Shown: positions 1-6,092 of the stretch, piece by piece
Layout of the letters: each line of letters opens with the position of its first letter
Position numbering within the stretch: the stretch's first letter is position 1
NCBI GenBank assembly: GCA_902491055.1
Contig: CABUGI010000084.1
Location: 1-8,090 of the forward strand
Reading direction: 5' to 3'
Origin: an uncultured Collinsella sp.
GTDB taxonomy: Bacteria > Actinomycetota > Coriobacteriia > Coriobacteriales > Coriobacteriaceae
Length of the DNA: 8,090 bases
Translations under genes and position numbers: made by a program
The notes under the pieces: model-generated
Database searches by the model: none
What the model was told of the DNA's origin: nothing
What the model saw: only the letters and a program-made list of their open reading frames with translations

Positions 1-17
1 CGAAAGGAATCAGGCAG

Positions 18-722
18 ATGGCAATCAAGGTGTTCGCTGACGGTGCAAACCTCGAGGGCATGCTCGACATGTACGAGAACGGCAACGTTCAGGGTTTCAC
101 GACCAACCCGTCCCTTATGAAGAAGGGCGGCGTGACGGATTACCGCGCGTTTGCCAAAGAGGTCTTGACCCACATCACCGATGTGTCCGTCTCGTTTGAG
201 GTCTTTGCCGACGACGTCGAGACCATGGAGGTCGAGGCGCGCGAGATCGCTACCTGGGCCGAGAACGTCTACGTCAAGATTCCGTGCGTGACCACCAAGG
301 GCGGGTCCACCGCCGAGCTGGTGCGCAAGCTTTCGGCCGACGGCATCAAGGTCAACGTCACCACCATCTTTACGCCTACGCAGGTCGATGAGATGGTCGA
401 GGCCGTTGACGCCGAGACGCCGTCCATCATCTCGCTCTTTGCCGGCCGCATCGCCGATACCGGCGTCGACCCCATTCCGTTTATGACGGAGTCGGTTAAG
501 AAGGCCGCCGCAAAGCCCAACTGTGAGGTCCTGTGGGCGTCCACGCGCGAGCTCATCAACATTTACCAGGCAGAAGCCTGCGGTTGCCAGATCATTACGG
601 TGCCCAACAGCATCCTGGCCAAGCGCAAGAACATCGGTCGCGACCCGTACGAGGTCTCGCTCGACACCGTGCGCGGCTTTGCCAAGGATATCGCCGCTTT
701 GGGCTTCCATATCCTGCCGTAG
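18..722 (+). CDS. tal: Transaldolase / fructose-6-phosphate aldolase family protein
   Basis: This 234-residue protein belongs to the small, single-domain transaldolase/FSA family (usual length about 215-235). These are cytoplasmic class I aldolases that move dihydroxyacetone units between sugar phosphates in the non-oxidative pentose phosphate pathway. The Schiff-base lysine is K87 in VYVKIP. Other family motifs are FTTNPS (27-32), NVTTIFT (113-119), GRIADTG (143-149) and LWASTR (172-177). At the two positions said to separate FSA (Gln, Tyr) from true transaldolase (Glu, Phe), this protein appears to have E61 and F141. That favours transaldolase over fructose-6-phosphate aldolase. An AAAGGA ribosome site at 3-8 lies 9 nt before the ATG. 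The last 19 coding bases recur 155 bp downstream. The family call is firm; transaldolase versus FSA is inferred. Confidence 0.93.
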   Translation: MAIKVFADGANLEGMLDMYENGNVQGFTTNPSLMKKGGVTDYRAFAKEVLTHITDVSVSFEVFADDVETMEVEAREIATWAENVYVKIPCVTTKGGSTAELVRKLSADGIKVNVTTIFTPTQVDEMVEAVDAETPSIISLFAGRIADTGVDPIPFMTESVKKAAAKPNCEVLWASTRELINIYQAEACGCQIITVPNSILAKRKNIGRDPYEVSLDTVRGFAKDIAALGFHILP

Positions 723-875
723 CGCGAACACTGACTACGCCGCGGGCTGCTCGCCCCGGCTTTCCTTTCCCTATCGCTCACGCGCTCCGCGAGGGTCGCG
801 CTAGGCAAAGGAAAGGCCGGGGCTGCCGACACGAGCTTGCCAGCAAGTTGGCGCTTGGCTTCCATATCCTGCCGT
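702..875. repeat. Direct repeat of aldolase 3' end flanking a hairpin element
   Basis: A 19-bp sequence (GGCTTCCATATCCTGCCGT) occurs at 702-720, as the last coding bases of the aldolase gene, and again exactly at 857-875. The similarity extends a few bases upstream (CGCTTTGGG against CGCTTGG). In the first copy the next bases complete the TAG stop. In the second they read TGG, so the stop is not preserved. The 136 bp between the copies hold the hairpin at 753-823. The arrangement looks like a gene-end duplication made by insertion or recombination, comparable to the attL/attR repeats left when an element integrates at a gene's 3' end. No integrase or other gene lies in the interval. Confidence 0.8.
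753..823. repeat. Long GC-rich imperfect hairpin (REP/MITE-like)
   Basis: The left arm starts GCCCCGGCTTTCCTTT (753-768). The right arm, read on the other strand from 823, starts GCCCCGGCCTTTCCTTT. They differ by one inserted base over the first 17 positions. Pairing continues patchily inward (CCTATCGC against CCTAGCGC), leaving a small GC-rich loop near 783-792. There is no T-tract on either side, so it is a poor intrinsic terminator. It looks like a dispersed palindromic intergenic repeat, or it could stabilise the 3' end of the aldolase transcript. Confidence 0.7.
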
Positions 876-877
876 GG

Positions 878-1092
878 GCAAAGGTACCCCCGCCTGCGCC
901 GTGCAAAATTGAGAGTATTCAGCAAGGTAAAGGTCTTTATCAGTTAACCGAAGCATGGAACGGCCCCCGTTTTGGCTCTGATGACGCTAAAACGGGGCCG
1001 TTCCATGCTTTTTCGTCTCTGAGGGGCATCCGGAACGGTGGAATTTGCAGAATACTCGCGATTTTGCACATCGCTACAGGGGGTACCTTTGC
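878..1092. repeat. 215-bp segment with 48-bp imperfect terminal inverted repeats
   Basis: The arms 878-925 and 1045-1092 align without gaps as an inverted repeat with 39 of 48 positions matching by hand count. The matches fall in blocks: GCAAAGGTACCCCC (878-891 / 1079-1092), GTGCAAAAT (901-909 / 1061-1069), GAGTATTC (913-920 / 1050-1057) and GCAA (922-925 / 1045-1048). All share the same centre, near 985. The terminator hairpin at 952-1009 lies inside. The right arm ends 9 bp from the tex stop codon. No open frame or clear target-site duplication is visible. It could be a non-autonomous mobile element or a large foldback between convergent genes. Confidence 0.75.
952..1013 (+). terminator. 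Intrinsic terminator between convergent genes
   Basis: The stem AGCATGGAACGG...CCGTTTT (952-973) pairs with AAAACGGGGCCG...CATGCT (989-1009), about 21 bp with a single extra C in the left arm. The loop is about 15 nt, and five T follow at 1009-1013. This is a strong rho-independent terminator for + strand transcription, serving the aldolase gene 230 bp upstream. On the - strand the stem is followed only by GCTTCGGTT, so it would stop tex transcription less well, although no other tex terminator is visible. Confidence 0.85.
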
Positions 1093-1101
1093 TTTGGCGG
1101 T

Positions 1102-3249
1102 TTACTTGCCCTGTACCATGGTGAGCGAGATCTTCTTGCGGTCGCGATCGACCTTTTCGACCCACACCTTGACCGTGTCACCGATGCGCACCACGTCGCT
1201 CGGGTGCTTGACAAAGCGGTTGGCCAGCTTGGAGATGTGCACAAGGCCGTCCTGGTGCACTCCCACGTCGACGAAGGCGCCAAAGTCGACGACGTTGCGC
1301 ACCGTGCCCTTGAGCTCCATGCCGGGTTCCAGGTCGTCGATGGAAAGTGCCGAGCGGCTAAAGACCACCTCGGGCGCGTCGTCGCGCGGGTCGCGGCCGG
1401 GCTTCTTGAGCTCGTTGACAATGTCGATGAGCGTCAGGGTACCGCAGTTCAGGTCGCTTGCTAGCGCCGAGATGCTGCCCAGGCGGCGCTCGATGTCGGG
1501 CACGCCGCCGCGGCTGAGCTCGCTTGCCGCAACGCCGGCACGCTCCAGGACGGCCGTGGCCACCTCGTAGCTCTCGGGGTGGACGCTTGTCGCGTCGAGT
1601 GGGTTCTTGCCGCCGCTAATGCGCAGGAAACCCGCGGCGTTGAGATATGCCTTGGGCCCCAGCTTGGGGACCTTCTTGAGCTGGCGGCGATCGGTAAAGG
1701 CGCCGTTTTCCTCGCGGTAGGCCACGATGTTTTTGGCCACGCTCGGCGTGATGCCCGATACGTATCCCAGCAGACTTGCGCTCGCGGTGTTTACGTCGAC
1801 ACCCACGCGGTTAACGACGTCCTCCACCACGTGGCCCAGAGTGCGCGAGAGCTCGGCCTGGTCAAGGTCATGCTGGTACTGGCCCACACCGATGGACTGG
1901 GGCGGAATCTTGACGAGCTCTGCCAGCGGGTCCTGCAGGCGGCGGCCCAGGCTCATGGCGCCACGCACGGTGACGTCCAGGTCGGGGTATTCCTGGCTGG
2001 CGAGCTCGGAAGCGGAGTACACCGACGCGCCGGCTTCGTTAACGATGGTGTAGCGAAGGCTGGGCGCCTGCTCGGCAATGAACTCCGAGACGACTTCCTC
2101 GGTCTCGCGGCTGGCGGTGCCGTTGCCGATGACGATGGTGTTGACGCCGTCCTTTTTGACGAGGCGGGCGAGCTCGCGCTTGGTGCCGGCGACGTCGTGG
2201 CGCGGCTTGGTGGGGTAGACCACGCCGTGGTCGAGCAGCTTGCCGGTCTCGTCCATGACGGCGACCTTGCAGCCGGTGCGGTAGCCCGGATCGAGCGCGA
2301 GCACGCGGGCGCCGCGCACGGGGCGTGCCGAGAGCAGGCCCTCGAGATTCTTGGCAAAGACATTAATGGCCTCGGTCTGGGCGCGAACGGTGAGCTTGGC
2401 GCGGGCCTCGCGCTCCAGCGAGGGGGCCATGAGGCGCTTGTAGCCGTCAGCGATGGCGGCGTCAAAGACGGGCGCGAAGACGCCCTGGCGTCGGGGCCAA
2501 CGGCTGCCGAGGCGCGCCGTGGCGGCAGCGCCGTCGACGTTCACGCGCACGCGGAGTTTGCCCTCGCGCTCACCGCGGTCGATAGCCAGCACGCGGTGGT
2601 TGGGAATACGGCGCAGCGGCTCATCATAGCTGTAGTACGGCTCGTAGGGGGTCTTCTCGGCGGGGTCGGTGGCCTCGACGATGATGTCGGCGGTGTTTTG
2701 CGTAAAGGCGCGCAGGTCGGCGACGTTCTCGGGGTCTTCGGCCACCGTCTCGGCCACGATGTCCGCCGCGCCGGCGAGCGCCTTCTCGGGCGTGTCGAAG
2801 CCGGCTTCCTCGTTGACGTAGGCCGCGGCGGTGTCGAGCGCGCTGCCCTTGGCCGAGGCCTGCATGATGATCATGTTGGCAAGCGGCTCCAGGCCTGCCT
2901 CGCGGGCCTTCTGTGCGCGGGTCATGCGCTTTTTGCGGTAGGGCTTGTAGAGGTCCTCGACACGCTGGAGCTGCGCGGCCTCGCGAATTTGCTGTTCGAG
3001 CTCGGGCGTAAGTTTGCCCTGGGCGTCGATGAGCAGAAGGACGTCCTCTTTGCGCTGTTCAAGATTGCGCAGGTAGGACAGGCGCTCGTCGAGTGCGCGC
3101 AGGGCGACGTCGTCCATTCCGCCTGTGGCCTCCTTGCGGTAGCGCGAGATAAAGGGGATGGTGTTGCCCTCGTCGATGAGCTTGACGGCTGCCTCGACGT
3201 TGGCGGCCTTAAGGTTGAGCTCGCGGGCGAGCTGGGCGATAAGATCCAT
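1102..3249 (-). CDS. tex: Tex-family S1 RNA-binding protein
   Basis: This is a 715-residue Tex protein, a conserved cytoplasmic nucleic-acid-binding factor related to eukaryotic Spt6 and linked to transcription. Its length is close to the family norm (about 720-780). Domain order: N-terminal Tex helical region with IPFISRYRKEATGG (31-44); central region with PYRKKRMTRAQKAREAGLEPLA near 103-124; YqgF/RNase H-like domain from VLALDPGYRTGCKVAV (316-331) through IGNGTASRETE (374-384); helix-hairpin-helix region with NTASASLLGYVSGI (487-500) and KKVPKLGPKAYLNAAGFLRI (525-544); C-terminal S1 domain (about 641-712) with FGAFVDVGVHQDGLVHISKL. The ATG at 3249 is chosen because AAGGAG (3254-3259) sits 4 nt upstream and MDLIAQLA is a typical Tex start. 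An in-frame GTG at 3336 would add 29 residues unlike the family. It is monocistronic, with no sign of damage. Confidence 0.96.
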   Translation of the reverse strand: MDLIAQLARELNLKAANVEAAVKLIDEGNTIPFISRYRKEATGGMDDVALRALDERLSYLRNLEQRKEDVLLLIDAQGKLTPELEQQIREAAQLQRVEDLYKPYRKKRMTRAQKAREAGLEPLANMIIMQASAKGSALDTAAAYVNEEAGFDTPEKALAGAADIVAETVAEDPENVADLRAFTQNTADIIVEATDPAEKTPYEPYYSYDEPLRRIPNHRVLAIDRGEREGKLRVRVNVDGAAATARLGSRWPRRQGVFAPVFDAAIADGYKRLMAPSLEREARAKLTVRAQTEAINVFAKNLEGLLSARPVRGARVLALDPGYRTGCKVAVMDETGKLLDHGVVYPTKPRHDVAGTKRELARLVKKDGVNTIVIGNGTASRETEEVVSEFIAEQAPSLRYTIVNEAGASVYSASELASQEYPDLDVTVRGAMSLGRRLQDPLAELVKIPPQSIGVGQYQHDLDQAELSRTLGHVVEDVVNRVGVDVNTASASLLGYVSGITPSVAKNIVAYREENGAFTDRRQLKKVPKLGPKAYLNAAGFLRISGGKNPLDATSVHPESYEVATAVLERAGVAASELSRGGVPDIERRLGSISALASDLNCGTLTLIDIVNELKKPGRDPRDDAPEVVFSRSALSIDDLEPGMELKGTVRNVVDFGAFVDVGVHQDGLVHISKLANRFVKHPSDVVRIGDTVKVWVEKVDRDRKKISLTMVQGK

Positions 3250-3253
3250 GGGA

Positions 3254-3259
3254 CTCCTT
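3254..3259 (-). promoter_or_regulatory. Ribosome binding site of tex
   Basis: AAGGAG read on the - strand, 4 nt upstream of the ATG ending at 3249. It decides the start in favour of this ATG over the in-frame GTG at 3336, which falls inside an inverted-repeat arm. Confidence 0.75.
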
Positions 3260-3330
3260 GCGTTTAAGGTGCGTTTGCAGCACAGGGCTACCAAGGATAC
3301 CACCCGTCCCAAAAGACTGTTTTGGGGCCG

Positions 3331-3492
3331 CGCCACGAAAACGACCTATCTACTACGTTTGAACCATATGGGTCGACCATCCCTCGGTTTTCCGAAAATA
3401 CGCAACCCGCCTACCTGCGGTTTTTATTTCTCGAAATTCGGCATGCTTGAGGGTGATCGGTTAAACGTAGTAGATAGGCCCATTTCGTGGCG
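3331..3492. repeat. 162-bp element with 30-bp terminal inverted repeats
   Basis: The arms 3331-3360 and 3463-3492 are inverted copies. Both contain CGCCACGAAA at the outer end and CCTATCTACTACGTTT at the inner end, with about three mismatches in the short stretch between. The 102-bp interior has further dyads: CCATATGG (3364-3371), GGTCGACC (3371-3378), and a partial pairing of CCATCCCTC (3377-3385 region) with GAGGGTGATCGG (3449-3460). A small stem near 3404-3422 is followed by T5 on the + strand. There is no credible coding frame. It lies 81 bp upstream of the tex start, in the roughly 300 bp between tex and the operon terminator. It could be a MITE-like repeat or a structured non-coding RNA. 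The rest of the gap (3260-3330 and 3493-3552) shows nothing I can identify. Confidence 0.75.
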
Positions 3493-3552
3493 AACGAATC
3501 AGACTGAGGTGCAAAATAGCCCCCGCTCCAGAAAAATCGTCGGCAAGGTAGC

Positions 3553-3587
3553 AAAAGGCCCCGCGGGCAGGAGGCTGCTCGCGGGGC
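3553..3587 (-). terminator. Intrinsic terminator of the SDR-MFS-Gfo/Idh operon
   Basis: The stem GCCCCGCGGGCAG (3558-3570) pairs with CTGCTCGCGGGGC (3575-3587) around a GAGG loop, 13 bp with one G-T position. On the - strand the stem is followed by CTTTTGC, the complement of AAAA at 3553-3556. It lies about 70 bp after the Gfo/Idh stop codon, as expected for the operon end. The T-tract is short, so efficiency may be moderate. Confidence 0.8.
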
Positions 3588-3659
3588 AAAGAAGAGGGGC
3601 TTGTTGGCGGCGGGCCAAGGCGCTCGGCGGGGAGTTTGCCGCGACCCGCTCTTAAGGCA

Positions 3660-4700
3660 TTACAGCTCGACGAGCTGGCCGGTCTCGGCGGCCTCCTTGA
3701 TGGCGTTGAGAAGCGTGAGCGTCTTGACGTTATCGGCGGGGGTCACGACGGGCTCGACCTCGCGGCGGACGACCTTCACAAAGTGCTTGAGCTGCATCTT
3801 GTGCGGCAGCGCCGGGTCCACAGCCGGGATCTCCATCTGCAGCGGCTTGTGCCAGTTAGAGGCGCCGTCGTAGGAGAACTGGTGCAGGCGGGGCAGCGAC
3901 AGGGCGCCCTTAGTGCCGCCGATAAAGTAGGCGTCGGCGTCGAAGGGGCGGTACTGCGGATCCTCGCGAGCGGTTGCCTCCCAGTTCCAGGGGCTGGCGG
4001 TGGCGTCGGAGATGGTCATGCTCGCAAGTGCGCCATCGGCAAAACGGACGTTGACCACGGCGGAGTCCTCGGTCTCAAAACCGCGGGCGGCGCTGGACTG
4101 CATACCCTGGACGGCAACGGGCTCGCCCAGCAGATAGCGGAGTAGATCGACGTCGTGAACCAGGTTGACCAGGATCGGGCCGGCGCCCTTCTTGCGGCGC
4201 CACTCGACATCGAAATACTCGTCGTTCTTATAGATCATGTAGTGGAAGCTCGACACGGTGAGCTTGCCCAGCTCGCCGGACTCGATGATCTCCTTGGCCT
4301 TGTTGACGAAGGGGTTGTGGCGACGGTGCTGGCCCACGAGCACGGGCACGCCGGCGGTCTCGGCCTCGGCAGCGAAAGCCTGGGCATCCTCCAGGTCGTT
4401 GGAGATCGGCTTTTCGACCAACGGCACGATATTGCGCTTCACAGCCTCGCGAGCAACGCCCAGGTGCAGGTCGTTGGGGGTGGCGATAATGACGGCCTCG
4501 GGCTTGACCTCGTCCATCATCTGGGCGGGATCGGTGTAAAACGGCACGCCGGCGGCCTCGGCCGTGGCGCGGGCGCCCTCAAAGGCGTCGGCGATGGCGA
4601 CGAGCTCGGCCTCGGGCTCCTCGGTGACAAAGCGGATGTGGTTGCGGCCCATGGCGCCGGCGCCGATAACGGCAATGCGGACGGGATTGAGCTCAGACAT
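3660..4700 (-). CDS. Gfo/Idh/MocA-family NAD(P)-dependent oxidoreductase
   Basis: This is a 346-residue cytoplasmic dehydrogenase of the Gfo/Idh/MocA family, which oxidises or reduces hydroxyls of sugars, inositols and sugar acids. The N-terminal Rossmann fold has GAGAMG (13-18). D38 at the end of the second strand suggests NAD(H). The EKP motif (96-98) supplies the usual catalytic lysine K97. The C-terminal catalytic domain begins near 125, with QHRRHNP (124-130) and the substrate-site segment 172-190. That segment keeps H182 and D185, but has V178 where inositol dehydrogenases carry a catalytic Asp four residues before the His. The ATG has AAGGAG (4706-4711) 5 nt upstream. It is the last gene of the operon, 69 bp after the transporter gene, with a hairpin in the gap. 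Family certain; substrate unknown. Confidence 0.93.
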   Translation of the reverse strand: MSELNPVRIAVIGAGAMGRNHIRFVTEEPEAELVAIADAFEGARATAEAAGVPFYTDPAQMMDEVKPEAVIIATPNDLHLGVAREAVKRNIVPLVEKPISNDLEDAQAFAAEAETAGVPVLVGQHRRHNPFVNKAKEIIESGELGKLTVSSFHYMIYKNDEYFDVEWRRKKGAGPILVNLVHDVDLLRYLLGEPVAVQGMQSSAARGFETEDSAVVNVRFADGALASMTISDATASPWNWEATAREDPQYRPFDADAYFIGGTKGALSLPRLHQFSYDGASNWHKPLQMEIPAVDPALPHKMQLKHFVKVVRREVEPVVTPADNVKTLTLLNAIKEAAETGQLVEL

Positions 4701-4732
4701 TTCGACTCCTTAATACTGGTGGCCGGTGGAAT

Positions 4733-4759
4733 GTGACAAAGGGGCAGTCCCTTTGTCAC
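4733..4759. repeat. Intercistronic palindrome GTGACAAAGGG
   Basis: GTGACAAAGGG (4733-4743) and its exact complement CCCTTTGTCAC (4749-4759) form an 11-bp stem with a 5-nt loop (GCAGT). It begins 10 bp after the transporter stop codon and lies 22 bp before the ribosome site of the next gene. No T-tract follows on the - strand (ATTCCACC), so it should not be a full terminator. It may stabilise the upstream message or reduce expression of the last gene. From memory, similar CAAAGGGAC-type palindromes recur in gut bacterial genomes; I have not checked this. Confidence 0.75.
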
Positions 4760-4769
4760 GTCGGTAAAA

Positions 4770-6026
4770 CTAGGCGGATTTCTTCTTGCTGTCGGAGACC
4801 ATCATGTAGACGGTGAGCACGACGGCGATGGCGGCGATCACGATGGCGCCGTAGAAGGACTGCTGGTAGGCGGCGCTGCCGGCCTCGGCGTGATACAGCA
4901 CGGCGGTGATGGGCTGGCTGATCCAGGTGGAAGCGGCATAGCCCAAAAACATGATGCCGTAGTTGACGCCGATGTTACTGGTGCCAAAGGCGCCACCGGT
5001 GAGCGGCGGGTAGATGACGAGCAGGGCGCCAAAGCTAAAGCCGAGCAGGGCGAGCGCCACAAAGAACATGCTCTGCGTAAAGCTCATCGACATGATGACG
5101 AGTGCGACGATGGTGACGACAAGGCTGATGAGCAGCGACTTATAGGCGCCGAGCTTGTCGATGATCTGGCCAAAGGACAGACGGCCAACCAGGTTGGCGC
5201 AGGTGTTGACGGAGACCACCACACCGCCGAGGGCGACGGCCGCGGCGCTCGTGGGGTCGGCGAAGAGCTGGACGGCGGCGATGGAGGCAACCTTGCCGAC
5301 GAGCAGGGTGCCCGCGGTGGCGGCAAAGGCGAAGGTGACGATGAGAACCCAGAAACGCGGGGTCTTGACCATCTCGCTCGGGGTGAGGTCGCCGAAGGTG
5401 CCGGCGTGCGCGCCGCCCTTGGGGGCCTCGAAGCCCTCGGGCAGCCAACCGGCCTCGGGGGCCTTCAGGAACAGGGCGGAAGCGGCGATCGTCACAAAGA
5501 AGATGACGCCGAGCGCCTTAAGGGCGCCAAAGATGCCCAGGCTCGGGATGAGCAGCGAGGCGAGCACCGGGGACAGCACGGCGGGGCCGGCGGTCGAAGC
5601 GGCCAGGGTGATGCCGGAGGCGAGGCCCTTCTTGTCGATGAACCACTTTTGGCCGGTGGTGAGCGCCGGGTTGTAGCCCAGGCCGTTGCCGATGGCGGCG
5701 ACGAGCGAGAACCACAGGTAGAACTGCCACGGCTCGGTGACGGTGCCGGACATGAACCAGCCCAGGCCGTAGCACACGGCGGCGGCGATAACGACGTTGC
5801 GCGGGCCGATCTTATCGGAGATGCGGCCGGCGAAGATGCCCGTCACGGCCATGATGGTCTGAAAGACCGGGAAGGCCCAGGTAAGGGCGCTGGACCACTC
5901 GGGGTAGACGGCGAGCAGGTTCTTGCTCACGACGGAATACAGCGCGATGGAGCTGATGAAGAACATGGTGACGCATGCGGCGGAAAGCACGACGGCGCGA
6001 CCCTTGTTGGAGTTGGTGGAAGCCAT
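4770..6026 (-). CDS. MFS transporter, oxalate/formate antiporter-like (OFA) family
   Basis: This is a 418-residue inner-membrane transporter with about 12 hydrophobic segments. Its length and layout are standard for the major facilitator superfamily. The loop between TM2 and TM3 carries motif A, GRISDKIGPR (67-76), with the second-half counterpart GRLSFGQIIDKLG at 281-293. The segment GNGLGYNPALTTGQKWF (113-129) followed by DKKGLASGI is characteristic of the OFA subfamily, whose characterised members exchange or import small organic anions. A central hydrophilic loop spans about 188-222. The tail ends in SDSKKKSA, consistent with a cytoplasmic C-terminus. The start at 6026 follows a modest AAAGAG (6031-6036) 4 nt away. 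As the middle gene of the operon it probably imports the substrate of the two flanking dehydrogenases. OFA assignment is good; the solute is unknown. Confidence 0.92.
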   Translation of the reverse strand: MASTNSNKGRAVVLSAACVTMFFISSIALYSVVSKNLLAVYPEWSSALTWAFPVFQTIMAVTGIFAGRISDKIGPRNVVIAAAVCYGLGWFMSGTVTEPWQFYLWFSLVAAIGNGLGYNPALTTGQKWFIDKKGLASGITLAASTAGPAVLSPVLASLLIPSLGIFGALKALGVIFFVTIAASALFLKAPEAGWLPEGFEAPKGGAHAGTFGDLTPSEMVKTPRFWVLIVTFAFAATAGTLLVGKVASIAAVQLFADPTSAAAVALGGVVVSVNTCANLVGRLSFGQIIDKLGAYKSLLISLVVTIVALVIMSMSFTQSMFFVALALLGFSFGALLVIYPPLTGGAFGTSNIGVNYGIMFLGYAASTWISQPITAVLYHAEAGSAAYQQSFYGAIVIAAIAVVLTVYMMVSDSKKKSA

Positions 6027-6042
6027 TGGACTCTTTCTAATC

Positions 6043-6080
6043 GATACGGGGGAGGAGCGGTCGTATCCGCGGGACCTCCC
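6043..6080 (-). promoter_or_regulatory. Intercistronic hairpin with an alternative pairing
   Basis: In the 66-bp gap after the SDR stop, GGGAGG (6050-6055) pairs with CCTCCC (6075-6080) and GCGG (6057-6060) with CCGC (6067-6070) around a 6-nt loop. A competing stem joins GATACG (6043-6048) to CGTATC (6062-6067), so the two cannot form together. The structure lies just upstream of the transporter ribosome site (6031-6036) and could influence message stability or translation. No regulatory RNA family is recognised. Confidence 0.45.
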
Positions 6081-6092
6081 TGTCAGGTTGGT

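Noticed and set aside
533..1570. Open frame of 345 codons spanning the aldolase end, the repeat region and the tex 3' end
   Set aside because: It crosses hairpins and a terminator, overlaps two real genes in other frames and has no recognisable domain.
18..3249. Aldolase and tex as part of the dehydrogenase operon's pathway
   Set aside because: The aldolase gene is on the opposite strand beyond tex, and a terminator and repeat elements separate these genes from the operon, so a functional link is not supported.
1579..3267. Open frame of 562 codons on the + strand opposite tex
   Set aside because: It lies antisense to a clear Tex protein, has a low-complexity Ala/Gly/Val/Asp-rich translation with no family motif and no ribosome site. 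Long antisense frames are common in GC-rich DNA.
3250..3336. N-terminal extension of Tex from an in-frame GTG at 3336
   Set aside because: The extra 29 residues do not look like Tex, the GTG lies inside an inverted-repeat arm, and the ATG at 3249 has a good ribosome site.
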